Of a stretch of DNA of 64,000 nucleotides, positions 1 through 14,800 are shown piece by piece (position 1 is the stretch's first letter; the number at the start of each line of letters is the position of its first letter). The notes beneath the pieces are model-generated. The model worked only from the letters and a program-made list of their open reading frames with translations. It did no database searches and was not told the origin of the DNA. The stretch comes from Membranipora membranacea (Eukaryota > Bryozoa > Gymnolaemata > Cheilostomatida > Membraniporidae). The stretch covers positions 21,550,162 to 21,614,161 of the forward strand of contig OU612067.1 in NCBI GenBank assembly GCA_914767715.1. Direction: 5' to 3'. The position numbers and the translations under genes were made by a program.

Positions 1-1477
1 AATGAGATGATATTTAGAGTTGTGTACTCGCTAACATCTACCAACAAACCTCAGAAAACTTATGAAAAAACCCAACTTATTGTAGTCGTCATATTAACAA
101 TAATGTCCTTTCATGATATCGTGTTACCTGATTCAGAAACCGAATTAGCTGATGTCATCTTTTACTTTTGGAGGAAACTGGACTTTCCAGTCAGTAGAAG
201 AGTCATTCAATCAATTTCAGTATATACCAAGTCTGAAGTCTGAAACAAAGATTTATCATCACTCCTAGTCCACATCTTCCGGTATTTACAGAATTGATTG
301 GTCAGTTGACTAGGATAAGCCTGTGCAGGCAGCTAAGGATACAGTGTCCAGACAAGTACAACTACAACTCAACAAAATTCTGGCTCACAGTCAGTTACAG
401 TCACACTCACAGGCTTACTATTACTACTAACTAACTTACGAGGAAAACCTGGTCCTAACCTACAAAGTTTAACCACCAACCAAGTCCAATGAGCACTTAC
501 TTCTTGGTACAACCAAATACAGCAGGCAAACATTTGAGTTGTAGATGGCAATTTATTCAGTGTCCATTACAAAATAAAGTACAGTTGACGTTGTGAAATA
601 CCCTTTACCAGTGGTTCCTACATATCGTAGCAGCGGGTGGATTGTGTATACCCACAAATGAGTGTAGCAAAAGTAGAGAGCTGAGCCTAGCATACACGCG
701 CCCCAGCATGCAATCACATGGTTCCAACATGCATTCAGACACACTTTGCCTGCCATTGTACTCCTTTGTTCACCAAACAAAAGGCCTTTTGTTACACAAC
801 TCTCATAGGTGCATTGGGGCATGTCTCCCTGACATCGGCCCCCAGGGCCTATCCAACATACTACAGCATAGGTGTACTTTATTTTGTAATGCACTGTTGT
901 GGGAGTCATAGGCCTACGGCTACGTGTTTTGTATATTGCTGCCATTTTAGTAGGCCCATATTTGAGTAAGACCAAGGTCAAGGAGTGAGGGAATACCAAT
1001 TTACTCCTCATTGGTAAGGCTGTACAGTTTGGTGGTCAAATAAATAGCTGGATTGAGAAGTAAGATATAGTTAAGGACCCTCTTGCAGGCTCTACAATCT
1101 AACTGACTGCCTGGACAATGCATTTAAGCTCCTGCATTCACCTTAATTATCCTTAACTAACCTGATATTGCTACGAAGGGAGTTTTTTTGTCAGGATTCG
1201 ACCACCGGGTGCGCAGTACATTTACCCAGCAGGCAATAAGCCCAAGCCTATGATTTTCATGTGACAAAGGGTACATGGTTGTTACTTAGTCTATGACCCT
1301 TATATTCTGACCCCACATGGAGCTACCTTGGCAAACCAGTGCCCGAAGAAATCCGGTGGTCATGACCTCACCAACTACATAAGGTCTGTGCTGTAAGCAT
1401 ATCATATCTAGCTTGTGGCCTACAATTGCTTTAAAATGCTTTTATTCATTGTTGTAGTTGAAGTTGAGGGGTAACAC
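1..1477. other. upstream region of the E1 gene, no supported gene
   Basis: No exon can be supported here. The largest open frame (553-1011, - strand) lies over a pair of inverted repeats and shows no recognisable protein features. The last 280 bp before the E1 start probably contain its promoter or 5' UTR. I see no TATA box there. A pyrimidine-poor TTGTTGTAG at about 1448-1456 could be a 5' UTR splice acceptor, but this is weak. Confidence 0.4.
565..891. repeat. MITE-like element with 19 bp inverted repeats
   Basis: CATTACAAAATAAAGTACA at 565-583 is repeated as its exact reverse complement at 873-891. A CAGTG lies just outside each arm (558-562, and reversed at 892-896). The interior has no credible coding potential. 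CAGTG-type ends are typical of hAT elements, but I could not see an 8 bp target duplication, so the superfamily is open. Confidence 0.55.
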
Positions 1478-1542
1478 ATGATGGAGCCTATGGATGTTAC
1501 AAACGCTGACACTGCTGAACAGATCGATGACTCATTGTACAG
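1478..1542 (+). CDS. UBA6: UBA6 exon 1
   Basis: Start exon, residues 1-21, ending in IDDSLY plus two bases of the next codon. It begins with tandem ATG codons preceded in frame by TAA (1472-1474). The donor is AG|GTGAGA. The [15 protein letters not shown] junction with exon 2 matches the conserved N-terminal E1 block. Confidence 0.88.
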
Positions 1543-4500
1543 GTGAGAAAATACTAGGAATGTTACTTCAAGATAAAGCATTGCTAATTCTCAAGGGGAA
1601 GGATGAGGACAAGACCGCGTAATTATCTGCGCTGTGTCGCTAAAACTTTGGTTCACCCCTCTGTTAATGACAGTGCCCTCAAGGTCTCTCTAAGGGCAGT
1701 TGAGGAGACTTTAATTGTTAGTCACCATATGCTAAACAAAAGCTGAGTAGGCATCATTTGAATTTGATATCTAGCCCTGTGTAGTATATGTTTAAATATT
1801 GAGCAGCAATATCTGGATAGTTCTTGCTAATCTCACATTTACGATACTGTGTCCAGGTGGTAGGTCGCTTGCCCACATGGCATCAACACATCGTTGCCCT
1901 ATTAACTGGGATTATCTTCTTAATTTGACATGTTAGGAGAGAGATACCCCAAATGGTGTCAGGGGCTGGAACAATCAACCTTGAAGGCTCCCCAGTAGGA
2001 GCTCGAACCAACAACCCCTGCAGCACCAATTGCATGGCAGTGAGTAGCAAGCATGTCAACCGTTTGCGCCATCTAGCCATCCCCGTTTATTATAATGTTT
2101 TGTAGTCGTCAGAGGTATGTGCTTGGGGACCATGCTATGAAGAAGATGGCTCACTCTCATGTATTACTTGTTGGATTTGGTGGTCTAGGCGTTGAAATAG
2201 GTAAGTTAGGTTTTATCTTATGAGAAAGACATGTTGCTTTGTGGCATAAATGTTTCCTGATAACTCCCCTGTGAAACTTCTTTGAACTGATAATGAATCT
2301 GCCTGGCGTAATAGGATATCATACTTTCGTATATGGAAGCTAAGCTAGGCTTCACGTCTTTTGTACGTATTACATTTAAATATATGGTGAATGAGTGCAT
2401 GTGTCAGTGTGAATGTGCAGACTTTTTTTCCTAACAAAGAAAAAAGCAAAAAGAAAGTTTTTATCTTAAATCAAATCAGTCAGATTTTGTTCAAACGCGA
2501 CCTTCTTATTGTTGCTGTTGTTGATGATCTGTTTACCAGCCAAGAATGTGACGCTAGCGGGAGTTAAGTCTCTCATCATACAGGACCACAGAGTGTCTCA
2601 GATCTCTGACTTATCCACCCAATTCTTCATCAGAGAAGAAGATGTGAAGGCTGGAAAAACCAGGTTTGTTACGAGAACGGAAAATGAAATAAAATTGGCA
2701 AAAGCGCGGCTTGTGCCGCAGAAAGAAAATTTATTACTATTTGTTGCGCTTATGCCTAGTATGTGAATATTAAGGTCAAGGGCGCCCTTCATTCACAGAA
2801 ATATAACAGAATGATCTTTCTTAATTTCCCTCTTAAAAAGTTGATTCTCTTGGTATATAATATATTAATACTCAATCAATTATTAGATTTCTGGGTTTGT
2901 AATGTGGTCGAGTGTTGGGAATCCCTGCATAATCTTTGAAGCGGAGAGAGTTTTCCCCTCTTGAGTCAAAGTACTGGGAACCATGTGCTCCTTATGCACG
3001 CTATACCCAAGCCCCCTGTTAATTCAGCTCCTCTTCATATCTAAGATTATTTATTTATATTGATTATTTTAACTACATGTGGGGTTTCCACAGAGACCTC
3101 CCGTAATTTTAGGCCTATTCCACCTGAACCTGGCTAGAATGAATGATGTGCCAATACCGAATAAGGAATAACTGCTGGCTGCTGGAGTTGAACCTGCAAA
3201 TTAGAGGTCGCAAGCCTGTACCCATAACCATTAGATGACTCCTGGGACCAAAATAAATGTGTATGCCATTAGGTTGATGAACAATGACCTTCTATAAAAG
3301 TGCTCCCCCTCTCGGACACATTAAAAGCAATGAATGTCCTATATTAGAGGAGTGGAAATTTGAGTGATATAGTGTGTGGATGATTCAACTGAGTCCTACT
3401 TCATCAACTAAGCTTCAGGCCCATCTTTCAAAACACGTTAAGATAATGTGAGCAAGGCCATAGCATGCGAATCATCACGTCAAATTCTATGTGAAGTATT
3501 TTTGGAGTTGTCAACCCTTCAATAATAAATTCGAGATATTTATAAGAAAAGCATTCCAAGACATTATTCTTTGTCGCATTTGCCAAACACTCTTGAGTCA
3601 GAAATTCAAATAATGACGATCAATATTGTTCACTTTTCTGTATAAGGGTCGAGGCAGGAGTATCCAGATTAGCGGAGCTGAACCCTAATGTTACTGTCAA
3701 AGGAATTAGCGAGCCATTCGAGCCAAAAAAATCCTCCTGGGAGTTTCTGTCACAATACAAGGTCAGTCTTCATTTCTGCATATAATGGATATGGTTTGGG
3801 CAGCTGAGCGTTTTTTGTCGTTTATGACAGCAAAGATTGTCCGAATGCTCCTGTTTCAAGCTGCTACTAGTATGACCATATCCTGACTTATCGACTGTAC
3901 AGGGTAACTTTTTCAGCTTGTGCCGACCAATAAATTATCGGAAAGACGGCACAACGCTATTGGCGTCTGAGGTATGAGAATCTATATCTCCAGCTAGGTT
4001 ATTTCGTTTCTGAACAAACCAATTGACAGTTTTAGGTGTATTTGCTTGTATTCTTTGTAGTGCGTGATCCTCACTGAGGTAGACTTTGACACGCAGATTC
4101 AGGTCGACAATTTCTGCAGATCACAGAATCCACCCATACCAGTAAGTAAAAAGTGAGACCGAAATCACATTTAATTAACATATTCAAGTTGAGGTTGTCC
4201 CATTATGTACTATATCCAATATCCAATAGATGTTGCTGTGAGAGCTTAAAAGTGAATATTGGAGGGGGCGCTGAAATATTTTCTTCAGTCTCATACGGAT
4301 TCTGCCTGTTTGTTTAATCTCAATAATTATCTTTATAAAATTTTGAGATTTAATTGTTGAACCCACAGATGAAAAATTACATTGATAGTCGTTATCTTAG
4401 GTTAGCTCAACTCACATCCTTTACCATAAACGGTTTCCTCTGTTACCTACTATAACAATAGAGACTAAACCATAAAGAAATTTAGAATGAATTTTACTCT

Positions 4501-7500
4501 GCTACCCTTGTGCTACTGCTCTACGCAATTTAAGATTACTCAAAGCCAAAATTTTTCCCAAAATCACCTATTTCTGTGGTCTGGCCATGGAAGTATGCTT
4601 GTAGAGATCTGGTGACTAATGCATGCTTGCTGTGGTCTGGCAGGATAAAAAATCTTACAGATGTTGCAAGTCATATGGCATTTATATATTACATATTTAT
4701 TCTGGAGAAGAATAAGTCCTTAGGACTTGTACCCAGAAATCTGACATCATGTATATTAATTACAGCATATACGAAGCTTCAGCTACTGTGCTAATAGTTG
4801 TAATCACTGATATGATTCCTGGACACAGTTTCATATCTTTGATTTGTCCAAAAGTACAGTAGTGCTACAGCCAACCCCTTTTAAACATTTGTCAACTAGC
4901 TTACCTGAGTTTTTAAAGGTCATTACTGGGACGTCAGCAGCCAATGCATAGGGCCTAATGCTAAAACTGCCAGAATTTTAGCTAGATCCAATTACTGACA
5001 CAATATTATATACTGGTGTAATTTCTCCACAAATTGCCATACTCTGTATTTTATCACTAATCCATGAATTCATATCAATGGCTGTCATGTTTTTTTTACA
5101 GGTTATCACTGGAGAAGTTGCTGGTCTGTTTGCCTACGCTTTCTGTGACTTTGGGTCAAACTTTGAAGTACTAGATACAAACGGAGAGGAGGCTAAAGAT
5201 GTATTTGTTTGTAATATAACAAAGGTTTGCTTAACAACAAAACACTGCAATCAAAATTAACAAATTCTCAACAAGACCTCTAAAAATGAATTGATTCAGT
5301 CCACATGGTAGTTTGGTAGTGTCCGGGTCGTTTTACTTTCTAGATTCACTGCTCTGTGGTGAAAAGTTCAGAGTTCAGTGAAAAAAAAGTGCTTCATTCC
5401 TATAATCGCTAACTAATAGTTATTTTATAAGTTTTGTGACTAAACTATATATCATATAACATATATATAATATATAGATGAAATATGATATATATTCTTA
5501 CAATATAGAGCTATACAATATATATAATATTTAAATTACCCAACTCATCACAATGGCAATGATATTTTCCTCAAAGAGATGCATGTTGTTGCTGCAAGTT
5601 GTGCTCATTGAATTCTGTAATTATTTTGGACATGAGGTGACTATTCTAAGCTTGAAGTCTCAAAGTTATCTTTGAGCTATACAGAATTCAATGAGCACAA
5701 CTTTCCTAGACTTGCAGCTGTAGTTCAAGCATAGACATAATACACAACTAAGAGTTGAAGTGTCAAACTATATACTTTGAAGGTTATTGCATTTTTCCTT
5801 TAGGAAGCTGATGGCGTGGTGACAGTGTTTGATGCCAGACCTCATGGGTTTGAGTCTGGAGATTCTGTAGAACTGAAGGAGATATCTGGTATGACAGAGC
5901 TGAACAACCAGACGAGGCAGATCAAAGGTACTTAGAATTTAATTCAATTTAAATTTACTGATAAAGACTAAAAAAAGACCAAAGCAATATATAGTCTGCA
6001 ATTAATTAAAAGCACTTCTTGGTAAACGAATTATAATAAGTGTTTGAAATATCCCTCCTGCCCTTCTATTTTTGTAAGTTCAAGTACAATGAGCTACCAC
6101 TTACATATATTTTAAATTACTGCAAGACTTTATATTACATTGGTCATCTAGTAGTACCTTTACCCTTTACGCACAGAAAGTTACAACAAATCTTGCTCTT
6201 TCTGACTACTTTATATCCCCAACATCATAGCATCCGTGAAAAGTGATTGGTTAAGCTGCTTTTTGAAATTACTGGTGATAGCCTGTGCCCAAAAAAGCTA
6301 AAGAAAATCTTGCTCATTCTAACTCGCCTAATAATGATATTAATGATGAAGTTAATTTATAAAATGCTCTATGAAATTATTTAGAACAATGATTTCTAAG
6401 TGTTGTACATGAGATAAAATATTAAAACCGAAAATGATATTCTAAAGGTTAGCCTGTAGCAGATAAAAATAAATAAAATGGATAAAAAAAATTCATAAAA
6501 TATCAGAAAAATAAGAAAGTATTATGATAAGATAAATAAAACCTAAAACTATTTGCTAGCTGTTAAATTTCTTTACCTTCATGGCATGCATGAAAAGTAC
6601 TTTCTGCCCAAAAATGAACTTTAAGAGGCCATTGTGACTCAAGAAGTAAAGTAAAGTAAAGTAAAGTGGGTCGTGTAGGCCGAGTCTACTCTTAAAGTGA
6701 CAGTCCTATTAGAATAGTATGTATTATCCCAGTAACTCTAATATTGTGAGTTCATAGGGCAAATAATAATAATGAAAACATGAAAACTGTGGAAAATAGC
6801 ATTTAGTTTCTTTTAAATATTTTAGCAAGGATCATAGTGGATCATAGTGGTCAGGGGAGGCAATAAATCACTATGATCCCAATTTTCAGACTTTGCAGCA
6901 GTTTTACTGAAACTAGGTTCACAGGCTGTTTCATTTCATATGCCCTAATGATTTTTCAGCCTGAGATGTTTAAAACCATACCAAACATGGCCTAGTAGGG
7001 CTGTCACTTTAATCATCCGCGTGGTAAGGTCACCTTCAATAGGTCACTCAACTGTTGTTTTGTTCGAAAGTTCAAAAGCCTCTCACCAAGGTCCTGCTGG
7101 TGGTAGGATGTGTTCTGTGGGCTGTGTTTTGTTCCAAACAAGCAATATGAAGAGGCCACTTTGACCAAGGAGTTAGAGACCTTGCTTTCAACAATAAATC
7201 TAGTTGAACGAACTGTGTATGTGTTTTGAAGCCCAGTTGTATGGATCCGGTTTATGAACTGTAAAAGTTCCACAAAGGTTTCACAATTGTTGATTGTGAA
7301 AGATGTGATGCACCTTGAAACAAACGTCATTGTGTGAAAGTTTTCCCCGAACAGCTATGAGTGAAGATATATGGAATCTGCTGCTTATACCCCCTCTATG
7401 TTTGGATGAGAGAATCATCTATAAGGTCATGAAATTAGTGAGTATCGGTGTCGGAACACTGGAAAGGACGTATCATCGGAACAATTTGGCTTTGGCTTCA

Positions 7501-8765
7501 GATGTCAGATATGATGTTGATACTTTATGATACTTTAATGTAGGTTTAGGTTTGTTTTAGATTTGGAAAATTTTGCTAGAATGACGATCAATTAATGGCC
7601 ATAGGTTAAAATAGCTTAGATCATGTTAGATTAGAGGTCATTTATGTACGAGGTCGAGAAATAGGTAGATACAAAAATAACCCAACTTATTAGAATTGGA
7701 TTTTGCTATTCAACGACCTCTTTCCACGGTAACTTACTTCACGCTGCCACCAACGCATTATCATCAGTAGAGCATGTTAATGTGTATCCCATGACATATC
7801 CTACCTATCCCGGTGGTTTTAGATTAATGTGTATCCCATGATGCATTCTGTTGGACTTCCCGGTGGCTTGGTTTGTCCGACACTCCCTAGTTTAGGTCAA
7901 TGATGACATTGAAATATACATATATGTGCATAGAACATCGGGTTTAAGTTTGAAGTTTCATTGTGGGAACAATCGCCAAAGAGAGTAGGAGAGGTTTTTC
8001 GGAAACCATTTCAGATTTTTCACATCTATTCGTATAACTGTATAAGGAATTATATAAAATATATAACTGATATATAACAGATATACAGACAATACAGTGT
8101 ACTCAACTGGTTTTCGGATTATTTCTACCCAGGTGAAGGAGACAACTCGGACTGGTATCTTTTCACCTCCGAGTCGTAGGCACATCCTTTCTTGTTAGGA
8201 CCTGAACTGAATGATAAGAAACACTGACTGCTCACTCACTAGGAGATAATTGGGCAGTGAGTTCATTTGGAGTGGAGATCACTGCCCATGACTGCCTATG
8301 AGAATTATGCGATGGGAAAGAATAGCTAACTGTTTAGGGGTTTTCATAACTGTTATTAAAAAAACACCAACACAAATAATCAAAAATTTATTAGCTGAAC
8401 ATTTAAATATGTAATTGTGATTTTGTAAAAGCCATTCTCTCGCCAGAAAAGACCATATAAACAGGCCAAGGACATCTAAAGGGGGTATCTTGCACCATCC
8501 CTTGACATAAGATCCTGAGTTCAGATCACCAACCTTGAGCGTCCTATACTTTTAAGACTAATTACCTCAATCATTGCACTTATTTATATATATTTTAGTT
8601 TTTTTTTAAAAGATATCCCCCTGGCTAAAATGCAAGTACACAACTATGTTCCAAAATAAGAATACGCAGTTTCTTATAAGTAACCCCCTCCAATCACAGC
8701 TCATGACGCCTCATGATCCCTACTCAAATATAAGTATTAATTGATCAAAATATTCACATGCTCTT

Positions 8766-8806
<41 letters not shown>

Positions 8807-11800
8807 TTATATACATGGTTATTTGCATTAAACATCATCCGAAGATGAGATGTTATAAAAAACTTTTGAGCAAGATGATGCAGCCTGTTATGATTTTGTC
8901 AATATTTGATTGCTGGTTGTCTGAACTAAATAAATCCTTGTCTTATGTAGTAATCTCACCGTACCAGTTCACCATCGGAGACACGACCTCTCTATCAGAA
9001 TATACAGGAGGAGGGATAGCCACAGAACTGAAGGAACCCAAATATCTCAACTTTGTAAGTTTGTTATCGATAGCTGATTTTACTTCTTCTTCTTCTTGTT
9101 TTAACACTTCTACTGGCAGTCTCTTTCATTTCAATAGTGAAATGTTTTCTGAATAGTGCCGATAAAAAAAGAAGACATGGAAAAAAGAGAAAGCTTGAGA
9201 AAGGAGATAAGATAATTTTTGGCCATTTACATAACTAAGAGAGATAAGATATCTTAAAAAAAAATTAAAAAAACAACATTTTCATAAGATTTCCATCATA
9301 TTAAGGTACAAAGGCAAAATTTGTCGCAGAGACTTGATTGCTTGAGCCTAAACCAACCACCATGCACGGGGTATTGAGATACGCCATGAATCCAATCCCG
9401 AAGTAGTAATCATTTATATGCCATTTGGACTGACATGATTTTTGTAATTTAGTATCAGTAGTGAATTTTCTAAATATCTGCTCGATCAACGGAAGAGGTA
9501 GATTGTGAATGACTAACCTCTAGCTCCCCAACATTACCTTCAAACGTGAATTTTCCCTTGCGACTTTTTTATATCAATGAGGCTCTCAGTATTGCCAGTT
9601 AAAAATGCAGAAGCATTTTTTAAAAGCTAGGCTTCTAAAATAATTCATATGTGCACCCTCTAGTGGTTATATTTTCTCTTATTGAGCCATAACAAAAGCT
9701 TAACTGAACCTCAAAGCATAACGCCAGACTCTAAACATAGTGTGATCATGAAACAAAACTAGTAGACTTCGCAAAATGATAAGAAAATGATCATTTTTTT
9801 AACTTTTTTAAACTGTTGTTTTCCGAGAATAAAATCGAATTTATTGAGGAGGATGAAATTGATGCTGAGAAATTCACACATGATTTATCGGCTCTATAAA
9901 TGATAACATGACTTATTAACACAAGGTATAAAAGGTGAAAAATACACATTTTCTTCACTTTCTTCGTTTGTGAGGGTGGGGTGTCAAAAATAAGCATGCT
10001 GCTACTGCAAAACGTGACACTTACAAAGTGTGTTCTGACAGAATTTAAGATTGCTTCAATTTTGCTCATTTCATCAAAACAGGTTCAATCTGGTCCCCAA
10101 CAACAAAACTGGTGACGCTTGCGTTGATTGACTCTAGCAGCAGATTATAAATTTGACAGAACTGGAATTTCAAATCACCCCTTAATGGATTGAAACGAAT
10201 ATTGATATTTATATTAAAATTTATAAATTTACAAATTTTCGGTTAATTTTGTCAAACGTAGGTCTAAATCATCATTTATTTTTGTCTGTGATAAGTGCTG
10301 TACCTTGAAATGATCGGAGAAATAACAGCGCACTCCCATAATTCAACTTAAGCTCAAAATATGCAGGGAAAACTTGTTAAATTCTAGCTTGTTTTCAATT
10401 ATCTTAACCACCTTCTCTTGATGGAATTCTAAACATGACAGTAAACCCATTTACATCTCCGTATAAGTTGTCTAAATACATTTTTATTTTGCGTTTTAAG
10501 AATAGCTTGCAGGAGGAACTGAAGGAACCATCTCTGACTTTTCCGGACCTTTGCAAGTTCAACGTAGGTGGCTCTTTCCTGTTATATATTTCTCGGAAAT
10601 ATTTGGAATTTACATTGCCATGTCACACACTGGTTTGGGACACCGGTTTGTAGCCCAGTGTATACTCCAATATACACAGCAATTTGTACATCAATGTATA
10701 CATCATAAACATATAATAAGAGTATTTATATTAAATGTTTATTGTATACACTCACATATAGAGCCACTGGTCTTAAAATGAGTCATCTTGACTTCTGCTG
10801 CACCAAAATCTTAGTTGATTTCAGAGACTGATAACTTCCTGTAAAACACACTGATGACGTTATACACTATTGCATGTATATCTCTGATCGATAGAGTATG
10901 AATCACTTCACTTAGCATGAGTACCATTGGAGGGAATTTTGTGTGACAACTCAACTAATTATGGGCAGGTACATGTTAGGTATTTTTACTAAATTAACTC
11001 TATGGATGAGAGATACATATGGAAATAGTGCAGTCTCGATGTCAGTGTGGTTTAAGCCACCTGTAGCCTTGGAGCTTTTTGAGTATTGTCATTTTTTATA
11101 GGCACCTGTCCCACATTCTGCTATGAAAATATCATTTCATAATAATATTTCCTGGTAACACTGTCTGACTTGTTTTTTTAGGCCCCTGGAGTAATACATC
11201 TAGCCTTCCAAGCTCACTATCTACTCAAGAATAGCAGGTAGGTCAATATATAGTATACATGATCTAGCTTCAGTGCCTAGCTCTGGTTATTGAGGGGCGG
11301 TATTAGAGTTCCTCTTCCTCCCAAACAACAAACCAGCATTTATACTCATGCTATCATCGCCATATTCTTGTCATGTAGCAAGATAATAATGTCTCCATTG
11401 CTTGTGATGTCATCACAAGCAATGGAGACAGATAGTCGCGTCCCGCTGGCTGCCTGCAGGATAACCTTGAGACATGAGGCTACCTCTGCAGCAGGAGGGG
11501 GGGGGCAAATGAGTTGTGAGATACAGAAAACGGTGAAATTTTGTTTGGAACGCTTAACGGGTCAACGTTTTTATTCTAATTTATTAACTAAGACTTAGCA
11601 CAAATATTAATTTCTATACTGTGTAGACCATGTGACGTTAGCTACGTCTAGATAAAGGTATCACAGTGAATTTGGGATTCGAGTACTTTTGTTAGCAGTG
11701 ATGTTATTTTAAAAGACTTTAAATTGCATTTAACTCCGTGCTCTGAAACTCTTTTGCTTTTTGTAGCTTTGATGATTTTATGGCCAAAATTAAAGATTTG

Positions 11801-14800
11801 AACACTCAACAGGTAAGAATGCAAATGAATGGTTTTGTTTGGTGGAATTGCGAGCCGGGTCTTGCCAGCTGGAACAAAGAAAAGTACTTAATATTTGGCC
11901 TATGCTATATTTCAATAATGTATATTGTTTGGTAGTAATATGACAATCACTATGTTCCCATATGTCAACGTGACATCAGTTTTAAGCCCAATCGATACAT
12001 GGGATTAGCATTTAAGTCAACTTTCCCATGTATTGATAGGCAGTTCTTGATGCGAAATCGGATACCGTTTCGATTCGTGATCATCCTATAAGGCGGCGTG
12101 GATGAATGGTTGGCACGCTTGCACACAATGACTTCAATGGACATTGACGCGGGAGGTCCGTATTCAAATCCGGGCTGCGGCAGATGTCTTTTCATGTTTT
12201 TTCATCATTACATGGAAGTCGTTAGCATTCATCATTCGAAATGAGAGTCGATCACTGATTCGAAGCATGGAACCATAGTGAATATGATTTACAGTTTGAG
12301 TCCTAAAACTACCATGTGCGTAATTTGGTCTCTACTGTACTACACTACATGTGTTTCACGAAATGACAGCTATTGGATACAGGCACGGAATGGCATGTAC
12401 ATCAATAGCTGTTGAATATTCATCGCTGAGTTGCAATGTGGACTATCACTACTGGGTAACTTATATGGTCATTTTACTGACCAACACAATTACACTTCCT
12501 GGCACACATTAAGTGACAGAATCCATCCGTTGATCGGACACCGGATCAAGGAGGTGTCCAATTCACACATGGTGCCTCTGCACAGCGCAGCGCCGGAACC
12601 AGCATTAAAACATATTTTAGTGCGACGTTCTTCACACTGATCAGTCTCTTTATTGTAACACGAATGAGGCGTGCCGTGCAAAATCACAGGAAGTCCTGAA
12701 AAATTGAAGATTAGTTTGAGCTTCTTCCTATTTTATGACACTTTATGTGTGACCTACCTATCTATGTTAGAATCTGCATCCTGCATGATATGATTAGATG
12801 GATATAAAGAACAGCAAGGACATAATTTGTCTAATAAGTGGCAGGAAACAAGCTATTAAATTCACACATAGTCGGAGATAACACCCCCCCCCCCCCTGCA
12901 AATTAGTTTCATGCGCCCAAACATCCGATTGTGACATTTGTTACGCCTTTTTTGTCACTATCTAGTAGCATTGAAGGGTCTTGCACGTGCCGACTCATCG
13001 GAAGTGATGAATTTTGAAGATAAATGCAAGCTTTGGTCCACTTTTTTTAGTGTGTGCTAATGAGGTCGCCTCGTCCTAAGTATTACATTAGTTGGAATTG
13101 TGAGACACTGTGAAATATCATGTGTAAAAAGATTGTGAGACAGCGAGAAACAAAGAACATTCTTTGTTGACACTGCAGGTGTGACCGGCGTTTGCATCTT
13201 CCGCTGCATGTTCCCATCATGAGTCATTTAGCAATTATGATGGAAACAAATAGTGGGTGTAGGAAGCTGGACTAAAAGGTGTCCCAATTCACAGCTTGCT
13301 CTCTCGCTGAGCGGCACCAGCCTCCAAGAAACCTTTTATGTGATTTTTCTATAATGAACTGCCACTCAATTGTAACATGGACATGTCACTCACGTTTCTC
13401 TATAACCTACATATTTTTGTCACATTTGCAATGATTAGTTAGCAGTTATATTTTGGGAATATCACAAAAAAATGTTTGACATTACAAGTCATGTGACCTG
13501 CAGAGCAACAGGAAAGCAGCAAATTTAGCAGGATTCAGGTTATTTTTTTTCAAGATATCAACGACCAAATCTGAGGATCCATTATGCAAATATGGGTAAA
13601 ATATAAAGTTGATAGACAAAGTTGCCTTACAGTTATGCGTATAGAGTGATAGAGCTCTTCAACAGATCCAAAAAAGGTAAAATCAAATGCACAAAATATT
13701 TTAACTTGCTCATTGAACCCCATTTACCATCAGGTGGCTTATGTTATATATTACATATTTATTCTGGTGAATTTATATTTCCAGGGACTTTTAAAAGAAA
13801 AATGCAAATTGAGTAAATTATAAAAGTGTGTGTGAACTAATAGCAACACACAAAGGTATAAAAATACATTTATACATAAATATGTTGATTCTATTGACAA
13901 TGGTCTGGTTACAGGTCTCTCTGGATGTGAATCTTCTGAAGGCCTTTTATCTCACTAGAGGTGGCTGTTTTTTACCGATGTGTACACTTTACGGTGGCTT
14001 CATGGCGCAAGAAGTTATCAAAGCTCTCTCAGGAAAGTTCACTCCTCTCAAACAGTGGGTTAGTCATATTTAAAGATTAGTTAATATAAATAAATAATAA
14101 AAAATAATGATAAAAATAAATTTATTCAAGTTACTTACTTTCCTGTCGCTCTCATTTGTGATCTGTGTTTTGATGTTTTTATATTTTTTAAAGCTGCATG
14201 TACAATGAATATCTTTTTGAACAGGTCTCTCCATAAGATTTTTATTGAGGCTATCATAAGGAGCCGCCAAAAATCACAATGGCACAAAAGGCAGACTTCT
14301 GGTTGCTCCCAATGATAGCTTGTATATAATAAAAAAATGTGACAAAATAACCTGTTCGATTCATCTGCGGTGTAAACGCACCTTAAAGCTTACCCAAAGG
14401 CCGATGCATGTTATAGTGAGGCAGTTACTTATGATAAAGTTGTGTCAGGTTTCAGTTTCAGTTTAAAAAATTGTTAAAAGTTCGATGCTTTACTTGGCGT
14501 GAATTATTGATGGTTGAAAAAGTGCCTGCCATTAGGGAAGGTAACGCATTAACAATAACATAAGTAACTGCCTGGCTATAACATGTATTGGTCTTTGGGT
14601 AGTATTTAGGATGCGACTATTAGCAAGCGACCTAGGTAGAATTCTAGCACTTGAACTAATTAATGAATTAATTTGATGATATTAAATTATACCATTACCA
14701 ATGTATGTTACAGTAACCGGATGCCAATATTAGCAAAGACCTGGGCAGAGTTTTAGCACTAGAGCTAATTAATGAATTAACTTTAGCATGTTAAATTACA

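Noticed and set aside
7-243. 78-residue frame at the left edge
   Set aside because: No motif, no splice context that can be judged at the edge, and no similarity recognised.
553-1011. 152-residue open frame on the - strand
   Set aside because: It spans a MITE-like inverted repeat pair, has odd composition (many Cys, Trp and Tyr) and no recognisable motif or exon context.
11813-13914. Possible missing UBA6 exon in intron 11
   Set aside because: I looked for an in-phase exon for the slightly short helix region. Candidates such as 13502-13536 break the frame, and exons 11 and 12 join well without it.
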